From Azospirillaceae bacterium (GTDB taxonomy: Bacteria > Pseudomonadota > Alphaproteobacteria > Azospirillales > Azospirillaceae), in contig DASQNC010000040.1 in NCBI GenBank assembly GCA_035645145.1, positions 1-63,264 on the forward strand: a DNA stretch of 63,264 nucleotides, read 5' to 3'. How positions within the stretch are numbered: position 1 is the first letter of the stretch; the number at the start of each line of letters is the position of its first letter. Shown one piece after another: positions 40,197 through 49,253 of the stretch. The translations under genes and the position numbers were made by a program. The notes below the pieces were generated by a model that saw nothing but the letters and a program-made list of their open reading frames with translations, ran no database searches and was not told where the DNA came from.

Positions 40197-41192
40197 TCAC
40201 ACCCGGCGCAGGTTGTCCAGGAACTGTGCCGAGGAGGCCTGCCAGGAGTGGCGCAGGGCGAACGCCCGGCAACGTTCGGGCGGGATCGCCAGCGCGCGGG
40301 TGACGGCGGCCGCAAGGTCCTCGTCCAGCACGCCGACGTCCGATCCCCCCAGGATGTCGATCGGGCCGCACACCGGATACGCCGCCACCGGGACGCCCGA
40401 TGCCAGTGCCTCCAGCAGCACGAGTCCGAAGGTGTCCGTGCGCGAGGGGAACACGAAGACGTCGGCGGCGGCGTAGTGGCGGGCCAGGTCCTCGCCGTGG
40501 CGGGCTCCGACGAACCGGACCTGCGGGTACCGGGCCTTCAGTTCGGCCAGTTGCGGGCCGTCGCCAACGACGTACTTGGTCCCCGGGAGGTCCAGGCGCA
40601 GGAAATCCTCGATGTTCTTTTCCACCGCCACCCGGCCCACGTACATCATCACCGGGCGGGGGGCGTCGAGGAAAGCCTTCGGGCGCGGGCGGAACAGCCC
40701 AGTGTCCACCCCGCGGCTCCAGCGCAGGATGTTGCGGAAGCCGCGCTCGCGGAGCGCACGCTCGAGCGACGCGGTGGCCACCATCACCCCGGACGCCGGG
40801 GCATGGAAGCGCCGGATGATATCGTAGCTGAGCGCCAGCGGCACGGGTGCGCGGTCGCGGATGTATTCGGGGAACCGCGTATGATAAGCGGTTGTGAAGG
40901 CGATCCGGCGCCGGACGCAGTAGCCCCGGGCCGCAAATCCGAGGGGGCCTTCGGTTGCCACGTGGATGGCGTCGGGCCCGAAGTCCTCGATCATCCGCCC
41001 CATCCTGCGCCACGGCGCAAGGGCGATGCGGATCTCGGGGTAGGTGGGCAGCGGAACGGTGCGGAATTCGGCCGGCGAGATGATGCGCACCTCGTGGCCC
41101 AGCCGCTCCAATTCGCGGCTGGTGGTGTCGATGGTGCGGACGACACCGTTGATCTGGGGGAACCAGGCGTCGGTGGTGATCAGGATCCTCAG
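40197..41192 (-). CDS. GT4-family glycosyltransferase, apparent CTG start
   Basis: About 331 residues of a GT-B retaining glycosyltransferase similar to GDP-mannose or UDP-sugar-dependent lipid glycosyltransferases. The N-terminus is RILITTDAWFPQINGVVRT. Further motifs are YHTRFPEYIRDR, MYVGRVAVEKNIEDFL, VGDGPQLAELKA and PSRTDTFGLVLLEALASG (donor-binding E). The only codon that gives a family-like start is CTG 41192, which overlaps the upstream stop as CTGA and follows AAGGAGG. An in-frame ATG at 41234 would add 14 residues of unlike sequence inside the upstream gene. Confidence 0.85.
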   Translation of the reverse strand: MRILITTDAWFPQINGVVRTIDTTSRELERLGHEVRIISPAEFRTVPLPTYPEIRIALAPWRRMGRMIEDFGPDAIHVATEGPLGFAARGYCVRRRIAFTTAYHTRFPEYIRDRAPVPLALSYDIIRRFHAPASGVMVATASLERALRERGFRNILRWSRGVDTGLFRPRPKAFLDAPRPVMMYVGRVAVEKNIEDFLRLDLPGTKYVVGDGPQLAELKARYPQVRFVGARHGEDLARHYAAADVFVFPSRTDTFGLVLLEALASGVPVAAYPVCGPIDILGGSDVGVLDEDLAAAVTRALAIPPERCRAFALRHSWQASSAQFLDNLRRV

Positions 41193-41968
41193 GCGGCCTC
41201 CTTCAGGCCCACCGGAACCGCACGCTCCGCCCATCGGATGATCTCCAGCTCACCGGAATGGTGCTCGACCAGGGCCGTGCAGGACTCGACCCAGTCCCCG
41301 TCGTTGCAATAGAGGACCCCCTCGAAATCCCGCATCTCGGCGGTGTGGATGTGTCCGCAAATGATGCCGTCGACCCCACGCCGCCGCGCCTCTTCGGCCA
41401 GTGTGGCCTCGTACTGGCTGATGTATTCGACGGCCTTTTTCGTCTTGTGCTTGAGGTATGCGGAGATTGACCAGTACTGGAATCCCAACTTCCGGCGGAC
41501 GATGTTGACGACGGTGTTGAGCCGCAGGAGCAGCATGTACGCCGTGTCGCCGACGTGGGCCAAAACCTTGAAGTGGCAAACCACCGTGTCGAACTGGTCG
41601 CCGTGGATCACCAGCAACCGGCGGCCGTCGGCCGTGGTGTGCACCACCTCGTCCATGATGGCGATGCCGCCGAAGCGTACGCCCGTATAGGACCGGAATC
41701 CCTCGTCGTGGTTGCCGGGCAGGTAGACGACCCTGGTTCCCTTGCGCGCCTTGCGCAAAATCTTCTGGATCACGTCGTTGTGGCTCTGCGGCCAGTACCA
41801 GCTTCGCTTCAGCCGCCATCCGTCGACGATGTCGCCGACCAGATACAGGTTTTCCGAGTCCGTCTGCTTCAGAAAGTCCAGGAGCATCTCGGCTTGCGAG
41901 CCGCGCGTTCCAAGATGGACGTCGGAAATCCAGATCGACCGGTAGCGTCGGACGGTGTCTCTCCCCAT
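41189..41968 (-). CDS. UDP-2,3-diacylglucosamine diphosphatase-like phosphoesterase
   Basis: A 259-residue calcineurin-like metallophosphoesterase of the LpxH-like group. The dimetal motifs are ISDVHLG, LVGDIVDGW, LPGNHDE, VIHGDQFD and CGHIHTAEM. LpxH proper hydrolyses UDP-2,3-diacylglucosamine in lipid A synthesis. This LpxH2-like form is widespread in alphaproteobacteria, where its substrate is less certain. Pairing with the overlapping GT4 gene suggests a shared lipid or envelope pathway. ATG 41968 follows a purine-rich GGGAG. Confidence 0.88.
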   Translation of the reverse strand: MGRDTVRRYRSIWISDVHLGTRGSQAEMLLDFLKQTDSENLYLVGDIVDGWRLKRSWYWPQSHNDVIQKILRKARKGTRVVYLPGNHDEGFRSYTGVRFGGIAIMDEVVHTTADGRRLLVIHGDQFDTVVCHFKVLAHVGDTAYMLLLRLNTVVNIVRRKLGFQYWSISAYLKHKTKKAVEYISQYEATLAEEARRRGVDGIICGHIHTAEMRDFEGVLYCNDGDWVESCTALVEHHSGELEIIRWAERAVPVGLKEAA

Positions 41969-42005
41969 ACGGCGGCTCCCTGGATCGAAGAAGGCCTGAG
42001 GCGGT

Positions 42006-42083
42006 CTACGGGAGTTCCCTGGAATGGTCTACGTTGCCGGAAAGTAACGTCTCATATTTAATCGTTTTTCTTTTAGTTTTCAT
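42006..42083 (-). CDS. Possible 25-residue leader peptide
   Basis: A short open frame ending 37 bases before the LpxH-like ATG on the same strand. It reads MKTKRKTIKYETLLSG... and is strongly basic at the N-terminus. It is preceded by AAAGAGA and is far more AT-rich than any other reading frame here. It lies in the 344-base gap between the LpxH-like gene and the DUF2254 remnant. That gap otherwise holds AT-rich, promoter-like sequence for one or both directions. It could be a leader peptide or just AT-rich promoter DNA. Confidence 0.25.
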   Translation of the reverse strand: MKTKRKTIKYETLLSGNVDHSRELP

Positions 42084-42312
42084 TGACTTGTCTCTTTGTT
42101 GAAACCTTTGCGGCGGCCCCGAAGCGCTCCGGAGTGCATGACGTCCACGGCCTTTTGGACGCATGCGTTCGTTCCGGGCTGCGGCCGGGCGAATCGTACC
42201 GTCCTGCAACTCCGCGCCGGGGTGCGCATTTGGGGCATGGCGGTGGGGCGCTCCATGCAAGGAAAACGCGCGAAACCCCGCCACGTGCCCGACCCTACGG
42301 CGGTGGAGACGG

Positions 42313-43597
42313 TTGCTCGTTCGATTGGCGAACCGGTGGGAACTGCTGCGGACCTCCCTTTGGTTCCTGCCCAACCTTCTGGCGGCGGCGGGGTCGAGGA
42401 TGCCCGCAGCCTGCTCTCGACGCTGCTGTCGTCCATGATCACCATGACCAGCCTGGTGTTCTCGATCACCATGGTGGTCCTGGCCCAGGCCGCCAGCCAG
42501 TTCGGGCCCCGGTTGATCCGCAGCTACATGGCCGATCCGGGCACCCAGGTGGTCCTGGGCATCCAGGTGATGACCATCGTCTACCTTCTGCTGGCGTCTA
42601 CCTTCTGCTGGCGCTCCGCGGCATGGACGGCCGCACCGGCGCAACCGCGCCCCATGTCGCCGTGACGCTGGCCAGCGGCCTTTCCCTGGTATCGATCCTG
42701 ACGCTGCTGTTCTTCATCCACGCGGTCGGACGTTCCATCGTGACGGAAACGATGGTGGGCAGGTTGGCCGCCGAACTGGATGCCCACATGGGCGATCTTC
42801 CGCCGCTGGCGGAGGGGGCGAACGGGACCGGAACCGCGGACGAAGGCGCCCTCCTGCCCGAGGATTTTGGCGCCCGTGCCCGGACGGTGCCGCTGGCGCT
42901 GGAGGGCTATGTGCCGTCGGTGGACTATCCGGCCATCGCGGAGGCCGCCCGGGCGGCCGGTGTGCTGGTCCAATTCGGCCTGCCCGCCGGCGCGTTCCTG
43001 ATCCATGGTGCGCACCATGTGCGCGTCTACCCGGAGGAGCGCGCCTCGCCCGAACTGGTGCAGGCGATCACGGCCGCGGTGATGGTGGGCAGTCTCCGTA
43101 CACCGGTCCAGGACATCGAGTTCTCGATCCGGCACCTGGTCGAGATCGCCGTGCGGGCCCTCTCGCCGGCGATCAACGATCCGTTCACCGCGGCGGCCGT
43201 CATCGACCGGTTGGGGGTGGCGTTCTCGCGCCTGCTCGGCCGGTCGCTGGGCGAGGGGGTGCACCGGGACTCCGGCGGTGTCCCGCGGGTGTTCACCGTC
43301 GTCCCCACCCATGACGAGGTGCTGGACATCGCCCTGCGCCAGATCCGCCATGCGGCCAGGAACACGCCGGCCATCATCGTCCAGCTTCTGGAAATGCTGG
43401 CCGAGGTGGCGGCCTTCGCCCGGACCGACGCCGCACGGGCGGCCCTGGCCCGTCAGGCCGATATCGCCGCCGCCGCCGGGTGCCACGGCCCGATCGAGCC
43501 CTCCGACCGCGCCCTGATCGAGGCCGCGCACGCCGCCACCCGCGAGGCGCTGGCCCGCTGCGGGAGCGCCGTGGACGTACCTTCGCCAGCCGTTTGA
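42313..43597 (+). pseudogene. DUF2254 membrane protein, disrupted
   Basis: The remains lie in three frames. The N-terminal part, in the frame of 42313, gives RLANRWELLRTSLWFLPNLLA. The second frame gives ARSLLSTLLSSMITMTSLVFSITMVV and runs to IVYLLLA. The third (to 43597) carries RGMDGRTG..., FFIHAVGRSIV, RTPVQDIEFSIRHLVEIAVRALSPAINDPFTA and the C-terminus. In DUF2254 proteins the first two blocks are separated by more membrane sequence, so an internal deletion near 42385 is inferred. The second shift is explained exactly by a 17-base tandem duplication. The start codon is uncertain. Confidence 0.8.
42579..42612 (+). repeat. Exact 17-bp tandem duplication in DUF2254
   Basis: GTCTACCTTCTGCTGGC occurs at 42579-42595 and again at 42596-42612. 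Removing one copy gives the codons ATC GTC TAC CTT CTG CTG GCG CTC CGC GGC ATG, which joins the two downstream frames into the expected DUF2254 sequence. Confidence 0.97.
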
Positions 43598-43695
43598 TGG
43601 GAGTCGTGCCCGGCCATCCGCCACCCTGCCATTCCGGGCCTTTGCCATTTCATTGGGTGTTTGACGGACCGGGACCGGCCCGCCAGGATCCGCCG

Positions 43696-44376
43696 ATGAT
43701 GGACCATTCCACCCCCGAAGCATCCGCCGACCCCGTGGCGTTCGTCCGTGCCAAAACGGTGCTCGCCCCGCCATCGCTGCTGCCCGAGTTGCGCCTGCAC
43801 CTCGCCACCGAGGTCACGCCGCTGTGGCATGCGACCGAGGCGGTCCTGCACGCATCCGACCTGCCGCCGCCATACTGGGCGTTCGCTTGGCCCGGCGGGC
43901 AGGCGGTGGCGCGGCTCGTGCTGGACCGGCCGGAGCTGGTGCGCGGGCGGCGCGTCCTCGACTTCGCGGCCGGGTCGGGTCTGGCCGCGGTCGCCTGTGC
44001 CAAGGCCGGTGCGGCCCGGGTCGTCGCGAACGAGATCGACCGTTTTGCGAGCGCGGCCATCCGCCTGAACGCCGCCGCCAACGGTGTCGATGTCGAGGTG
44101 CTGGCGGAGGACGTGGTGGGCCGGCCGTTGCCGGACTTCGACCTCGTCCTGTGCGGCGATGTCTGCTACGAGCGGCCCATGGCCGACCGCGTGATTCCGT
44201 GGCTCTACGCGCTTACCGCCGCGGGGGCCGAGGTTCTGCTGGGCGATCCCGGCCGGGCCTATCTGCCCAAGGATGGGCTGGAGACGCTGGCGGAATTCGT
44301 CGTGCCCACGTCGCTCGACCTGGAGGACCGGACCCAGCGGAGCACCCGCGTCTATCGCATCGCCGCTCCCGGCTGA
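43696..44376 (+). CDS. Class I SAM-dependent methyltransferase (ETFB-KMT-like)
   Basis: A 226-residue methyltransferase. The N-terminal [31 protein letters not shown] is characteristic of the group related to electron-transfer-flavoprotein-beta lysine methyltransferase and to ribosomal L11 methyltransferase-like enzymes. SAM motif I is [19 protein letters not shown], and a D-containing [12 protein letters not shown] follows. An ETFB target is inferred from this family resemblance only. Two adjacent ATG codons (43696, 43699) could start it. Confidence 0.85.
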   Translation: MMDHSTPEASADPVAFVRAKTVLAPPSLLPELRLHLATEVTPLWHATEAVLHASDLPPPYWAFAWPGGQAVARLVLDRPELVRGRRVLDFAAGSGLAAVACAKAGAARVVANEIDRFASAAIRLNAAANGVDVEVLAEDVVGRPLPDFDLVLCGDVCYERPMADRVIPWLYALTAAGAEVLLGDPGRAYLPKDGLETLAEFVVPTSLDLEDRTQRSTRVYRIAAPG

Positions 44377-44483
44377 TCCGCCGCCCGCGGTGCCCGAGGG
44401 TTTTTCCCCGAGCCTGCGCGCCTACGCTTGACGGCGGCGGGCTGCGGTCCATGATCCCGACCGCTTTCCCAACCGCCCCACGG

Positions 44484-46001
44484 ATGGCCATGCCCTACGC
44501 TTCGCTGCGCGACTTCATCGACCGTCTGGAGCGCGAGGGCCGTCTGGTCCGGGTGCGCGAGCCGGTCTCCACCGTGCTGGAAATGACCGAGATCCACACC
44601 CGGCTCCTGGCGGAGCAGGGGCCGGCGGTCCTTTTCGAGCGGCCGGTGAAGGCGGACGGCACGGTCTCGCCCATCCCGGTCCTGGCCAACCTGTTCGGCA
44701 CGGTGGAGCGGGTGGCCTGGGGCATGGACCGCGAACCGTCGGAGCTGCGCGGGGTGGGTGAAACCCTGGCCTTCCTGCGCCAGCCCGAACCGCCGCGTGG
44801 TCTGGCCCAAGCGCTGGAACTGTTGCCGCTGGCCAAATCGGTCCTGTCCATGCGGCCGAAGACGGTGGGATCGGGGCCGGTGCAGGAGGTCGTCCTGACC
44901 GGGGCGGACATCGATCTGAACATGCTGCCCATCCAGACCTGCTGGCCGGGCGAGCCCGCCCCGCTCATCACCTGGCCGCTGGTGGTGACGAAGGGCCCCA
45001 CCGGCGCCCGCGAGGACGACTTCAACCTGGGCATCTACCGCATGCAGGTGCTGGGCCGGGACCGCACGCTGATGCGCTGGCTGAAGCACCGCGGCGGGGC
45101 GCAGCACCACCACCGCTGGGGGGCGGCGGGCAAGCGCGAGCCATTGCCGGCCGCGGTGGTCATCGGGGCCGATCCGGCCACCATCCTGGCCGCCGTGACG
45201 CCTGTGCCGGAGACCCTGTCCGAATACCAGTTCGCCGGCCTGCTCCGCGGCAAGCGGTTGGAACTGGTGGATTGCCGGACGGTGCCGCTGAAGGTGCCCG
45301 CCCACGCCGAGATCGTCATCGAGGGGCTGGTCAGCCTGGACGAATACGGGGACGAGGGGCCGTACGGCGACCACACCGGCTATTACAACTCCGTGGAACC
45401 GTTCCCGGTGTTCCAGGTGACGGCGATCACCATGCGCCGGAACCCGATCTACCTCTCCACCTTCACCGGGCGTCCGCCCGACGAGCCGTCGGTGCTGGGC
45501 GAGGCCTTGAACGAGGTGTTCATCCCGCTGCTGCGCCAGCAGTTCCCCGAGATCGTGGATTTCTGGCTGCCGCCCGAGGGGTGCAGCTACCGCATCGCCG
45601 TGGTGTCGATCCGCAAGGCCTATCCCGGCCACGCCAAGCGCGTGATGATGGGCGTTTGGTCCTTCCTGCGGCAATTCATGTACACGAAGTGGGTGATCGT
45701 GGTGGACGAGGACATCAATGCCCGCGACTGGAAGGACGTGATGTGGGCGGTGTCCACGCGCATGGACCCCGTGCGCGACGTGACGCTGATCGAGGGAACG
45801 CCCATCGACTATCTGGACTTCGCCAGCCCGGAAAGCGGGCTGGGCGGCAAGGCTGGCCTGGACGCGACGAACAAGTGGCCACCCGAGACCTCGCGCGAAT
45901 GGGGCCGGCAACTGGCCATGGATCCTGGGGTGGTCGAAGAGGTGACCCGGAAATGGGCAAGCCTGGGCCTGCCCGGATCGGGCCGGCCGATCTGGAAATA
46001 A
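44484..46001 (+). CDS. ubiD: UbiD-family prenylated-FMN decarboxylase
   Basis: About 505 residues. The length and N-terminus ([20 protein letters not shown]) fit 4-hydroxy-3-polyprenylbenzoate decarboxylase of ubiquinone synthesis. The prenyl-FMN and active-site region shows [25 protein letters not shown] and [22 protein letters not shown], containing the conserved Glu-Asp pair. The enzyme needs prenylated FMN from UbiX, which is not in the window. ubiA lies at 52951-53886. ATG 44484 is preferred; ATG 44490 and 44451 are alternatives. Confidence 0.93.
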   Translation: MAMPYASLRDFIDRLEREGRLVRVREPVSTVLEMTEIHTRLLAEQGPAVLFERPVKADGTVSPIPVLANLFGTVERVAWGMDREPSELRGVGETLAFLRQPEPPRGLAQALELLPLAKSVLSMRPKTVGSGPVQEVVLTGADIDLNMLPIQTCWPGEPAPLITWPLVVTKGPTGAREDDFNLGIYRMQVLGRDRTLMRWLKHRGGAQHHHRWGAAGKREPLPAAVVIGADPATILAAVTPVPETLSEYQFAGLLRGKRLELVDCRTVPLKVPAHAEIVIEGLVSLDEYGDEGPYGDHTGYYNSVEPFPVFQVTAITMRRNPIYLSTFTGRPPDEPSVLGEALNEVFIPLLRQQFPEIVDFWLPPEGCSYRIAVVSIRKAYPGHAKRVMMGVWSFLRQFMYTKWVIVVDEDINARDWKDVMWAVSTRMDPVRDVTLIEGTPIDYLDFASPESGLGGKAGLDATNKWPPETSREWGRQLAMDPGVVEEVTRKWASLGLPGSGRPIWK

Positions 46002-46068
46002 GACTTCCGTTCCGGGGGCTGTCTCTTATGCTATCCTTTTGGGTAGTTCCCAAGGGGCGCTCAATCGC

Positions 46069-47055
46069 ATGTCCGAGACCGACCGGAAGCCTGATCGCTC
46101 GATGGTTTTCGCGTTCGCGCACAAGGTGTTCGAACTGCGCAACGGGCATTTCATCCGTTCGCCCACCGACGACGAGCCGGTTTTCCGCTTCAAGCTGGAT
46201 GAACAGGATGTTTCCGTCTCGGTCAAATCGCTGAGCAGCACATTCGACATCCCCGAGGACAGCCTCGACGGGATCCTGCTGGACACGGTTGTCAAGGGGC
46301 TGAAATACGTCAAAACCATCCGGCCCGGCGATTCGATTCCCCGTGAAATCCTGGACGGATCGGCCTCCTGGGCGGTGGATGACCAGCACATGGAGTTGGC
46401 GCGCGGGCGTCTCACCATGCAATTGGTCTCGTGGTTCTCCGGTGGCGAAACCGTCATTACCGACCTCGACCATCTTGCCCAGATCGCCGACGACCCCGGT
46501 ACCAAGCGGCGTGTGCAGGACGCATTCCAGATGGCGGCCGACAAGCTGGCGCTGGACGGCTCCGAGGAAGGTGCGCCCGAGCGCATCGAGCGCCTTGCCC
46601 GCGAACTGAGCTATGTGGAGGCCCTGCGCGACCGCATGAGGCTGGTCGTGAACATCCGTAAGGGCCTGGAGCGTTCCGCTGCCCTCTACCGCACCGACCG
46701 TTCGGTGATGGAGGAGATGACGCGCATGCTGACGCTGATCGGCAGGCCCATTGCCGATCTGGAGCAGCGCTTCGAGCAATTGGATGCCCAGACGGGCGAG
46801 ATCCTGTCCATGTTGCGCGCCATGGAGCCGACCATCGGCTACATCCGCGGGATGCGCGACGACCTGCACCAGATCCTGATGGTGTGGGACGAAATGATCG
46901 AGAAGTGGAAGGATCCGCCCAGGATCCGCAACGAAGGCCATCTGGCCCTGCTTCGGTCGACCTACCAGTTCCTGGCCCGCCGCTTCACCCATGCCACGGA
47001 TTGGCGGCTTGCCCAACGCAAGCCGCCGAGTGCCAGGAACCGCGCGGAATTGTGA
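46069..47055 (+). CDS. Conserved-looking protein of unknown function
   Basis: A 328-residue soluble protein. It opens MSETDRKPDRSMVFAFAHKV. A beta-rich N-terminal third (about residues 10-90) gives way to long amphipathic helices, including LIGRPIADLEQRFEQLDAQTG, with heptad spacing that suggests a coiled coil around residues 215-265. There is no signal peptide, membrane span or catalytic motif I know. Good codon bias supports that it is real. It stands between ubiD and doxX with its own gap on both sides. Confidence 0.7.
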   Translation: MSETDRKPDRSMVFAFAHKVFELRNGHFIRSPTDDEPVFRFKLDEQDVSVSVKSLSSTFDIPEDSLDGILLDTVVKGLKYVKTIRPGDSIPREILDGSASWAVDDQHMELARGRLTMQLVSWFSGGETVITDLDHLAQIADDPGTKRRVQDAFQMAADKLALDGSEEGAPERIERLARELSYVEALRDRMRLVVNIRKGLERSAALYRTDRSVMEEMTRMLTLIGRPIADLEQRFEQLDAQTGEILSMLRAMEPTIGYIRGMRDDLHQILMVWDEMIEKWKDPPRIRNEGHLALLRSTYQFLARRFTHATDWRLAQRKPPSARNRAEL

Positions 47056-47180
47056 CGCGGCGTGGAACAGTCGGTTTCGAAACAGACGGATTAACGCCTT
47101 CCGGAAGGCAGATCATATTCGACTCCGACAGGAGGACGGCATGTCCCGTCCGGCGTCCGTGCCCAACCTGGAGAGTTGAG

Positions 47181-47606
47181 ATGAACGACCACCGTCATGC
47201 CCAGTACGCGGCCTTCGTGCTGCGCGTCAGCATGGGCATCATGTTCCTGGCCCACGGGCTGGTGCTGAAGGTGATGACCTTCGGCTTCGCCGGCACCGCC
47301 GGTTTCTTCGAGTCCATCGGCTACCCGGGCATCTTTGCCCATATCGTCATCCTGGCCGAGATCCTGGGCGGCATCGCGCTCATCTTCGGGGTCCTGACCC
47401 GCCTCGTGTCGATCCTGTTCCTGCCGATCATGCTCGGGGCGCTCGCCCTCCACCTGCCGAACGGTTGGGTGTTCTCCGCCCCGAACGGCGGTTGGGAATT
47501 CCCGGCCTTCTGGACCGTCATGCTTGTGGTGCAGGCCCTGCTCGGCGACGGTGCCTTCGCGCTGCAATCGCGGCTGCCGTTCGGGAGCCGTCAGGCGACC
47601 GCCTGA
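47181..47606 (+). CDS. DoxX-family membrane protein
   Basis: A 141-residue DoxX protein with four hydrophobic spans. The family signature LRVSMGIMFLAHGLVLK is in span 1, AEILGGIALIFGVLTR joins spans 2-3, and the loop NGWVFSAPNGGWEF precedes span 4. DoxX proteins are linked to thiosulfate:quinone oxidoreductase and to redox stress defence in other bacteria; the role here is not known. ATG 47181 follows GGAGAG. Confidence 0.9.
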   Translation: MNDHRHAQYAAFVLRVSMGIMFLAHGLVLKVMTFGFAGTAGFFESIGYPGIFAHIVILAEILGGIALIFGVLTRLVSILFLPIMLGALALHLPNGWVFSAPNGGWEFPAFWTVMLVVQALLGDGAFALQSRLPFGSRQATA

Positions 47607-47701
47607 TCCCATTGCCGGTGGCGGTACTGGCGCGGGTGCCCTTGCGGCGCCCGCACCTTTGTCCTTCTTGATCCTTGAAAGCTGCCCGAATAGGATTTCG
47701 A

Positions 47702-47781
47702 GGCTCTGGCGGAGCCGAAGGGTGTGAAGCCCCGAAAATAAGTGCCCCGAGACGGGACGGGATCCCGCAAGGGAGGCACTT
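47702..47781 (+). promoter_or_regulatory. Structured leader before the CAT-like gene
   Basis: Three hairpins occupy the 175-base gap. The first is GGCTC (47702-47706) with GAGCC (47712-47716). The second is AAGTGCC (47740-47746) with GGCACTT (47775-47781), extended by two more pairs past a bulged A. Nested inside it is CGGGA (47753-47757) with TCCCG (47763-47767). The long stem includes the ribosome-binding site GGGAGG (47771-47776) and ends just before the GTG start, so it could shut off translation. Confidence 0.5.
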
Positions 47782-48408
47782 GTGTTCAGCCGTCAGGCTC
47801 ACCTTGACCTTTTTTCGGGTTACGATTCCCCGACCGTGAACATCACGGCCGCATGCGAATGCCGGGACTTCGTAGGACCGGCAAAGGCCCGCCGCATTCC
47901 GCCCTTTGCCTTGTTGTTGCACGGGATCGCGCAGGCGAGCCTGCATGTCGAGGCGTTCCGGTACCGGTTGCTGGATGGGAAGCCCCGCACGGTCGAGCGG
48001 CTGACCGTGTCCTACACGGTCGTTGGTGCGGACGGAAACCTCAACTTCTCCACATTCCCGTTCGACCCGGATCGGGGCGAGTTCGTCCTGCGCTATCTCG
48101 CCGACCGGGCCGAGGCCCGCACGGCCGGCCATCTCAGGCTCACGCCGATGGACCACCGCGACTACCTGTTCGTGACGTGCCTGCCCTGGCTCCGCTTCAC
48201 GTCCATCCAGCATCCGGTGGCCCGGTTCGCCGACTGTTCGATCCCCAACATCGCCGTCGGCCGGTTCGACCACCGGCGGGACCGGGTCGCGTTCCCGATT
48301 GCGGTTCAGGCCCATCACGGATTGGTCGATGGGCTGCACGTGCACCAGTTCATCCAGGCCCTGGAAGGGATCATGGATGCGGCGGTGGAGGAGATCGGCC
48401 ATGGCTGA
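47782..48408 (+). CDS. Chloramphenicol acetyltransferase-like protein
   Basis: A 208-residue protein matching the CatA trimer fold. The catalytic signature is QAHHGLVDGLHVHQFIQALE, placing the catalytic His at H179 and the structural Asp at D183. It is preceded by PWLRFTSIQHP, corresponding to the CAT core. Length fits the family (about 210-220). GTG 47782 has GGGAGG upstream. True CATs keep other chloramphenicol-binding residues in the N-terminal half, which I cannot confirm. An acetyltransferase for another small molecule is equally possible. It overlaps the next methyltransferase by 8 bases. Confidence 0.85.
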   Translation: MFSRQAHLDLFSGYDSPTVNITAACECRDFVGPAKARRIPPFALLLHGIAQASLHVEAFRYRLLDGKPRTVERLTVSYTVVGADGNLNFSTFPFDPDRGEFVLRYLADRAEARTAGHLRLTPMDHRDYLFVTCLPWLRFTSIQHPVARFADCSIPNIAVGRFDHRRDRVAFPIAVQAHHGLVDGLHVHQFIQALEGIMDAAVEEIGHG

Positions 48409-49123
48409 CAGGGCCCCATCCCAGGGAAACCCGCCCGGCGCGGCGGTCTTCCTGCCCGTCGCCGACGCCTACGACCGGTGGTCGGGGCTTTACGATTCCT
48501 ACGACAACCCGATGGTCTTCGCCGCCACGGCGGTGATCCGGGCCGGACTGGCGGGGACGCCCGGCTGGGATGTCCGGGGTGCCGACGTGGTGGAATTCGG
48601 CTGCGGCACCGGCCGGAACCTGGCGATGCTGAAGGCCCATGGCGCCCGTACCCTGGTCGGCTGCGACCTGTCCGTCGGAATGCTGGCCAAGGCCCGCGCG
48701 CGTGACGCGGCGTTCCGCCTGCTGCGCCACGACATGGCCGAGCCCTTGCCGCTGCCCGACGCCTCGGCCGATCTGGTCCTGTTCTGCCTCTCGCTGGAGC
48801 ATGTGGGCGATCCGGGAGCGCCGCTGCGCGAGGCCCGGCGTTTGCTGCGGCCGTCCGGGCGGGTCGCCGTCATCGAAATCCATCCCTTCGTGTCGCAGGG
48901 CGGCGTGTCGGCCCATTTCCGGGATGAGGCGGGCGAGGTGCGGATGCCCACCTTTGCACACCGGTTCTGTGATCACCTCAACGCGTTCGCCGGTGCCGGG
49001 CTGCGTGTGGACGCCTGCCGCGAGTGGCGGCCCCGCGACCTGGGCCCGTCCGTGCCGGCGAAGGTCCTGAAGCGCGGGCCGGACGTTCCGTTGGTCGTGG
49101 AGTTCTCCGCCGTGCCGTTCTGA
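48401..49123 (+). CDS. Class I SAM-dependent methyltransferase
   Basis: A 240-residue Methyltransf_11/25-type enzyme. The N-terminus VADAYDRWSGLYDSYDNPM resembles UbiG/BioC-like methyltransferases. SAM motif I is VVEFGCGTGRNLAML, followed by GCDLSVGMLAKA and the post-I DLVLFCLSLEHVGD. The acceptor is unknown. Coupled by overlap to the CAT-like gene, so the two might act on one small molecule; that is inference from position. Confidence 0.85.
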   Translation: MADRAPSQGNPPGAAVFLPVADAYDRWSGLYDSYDNPMVFAATAVIRAGLAGTPGWDVRGADVVEFGCGTGRNLAMLKAHGARTLVGCDLSVGMLAKARARDAAFRLLRHDMAEPLPLPDASADLVLFCLSLEHVGDPGAPLREARRLLRPSGRVAVIEIHPFVSQGGVSAHFRDEAGEVRMPTFAHRFCDHLNAFAGAGLRVDACREWRPRDLGPSVPAKVLKRGPDVPLVVEFSAVPF

Positions 49124-49253
49124 CCGGGGGAGCCGTCCGGCACGCAACCCTGCCATTCCGGTGCGATCCATTGGCGTGGGGCGGGTTGGGGTTAATCTCG
49201 ACCCGTGCGATCGGTTCCGGCCGCGCCGGAACAACCATGGACCCCATCCGCGC

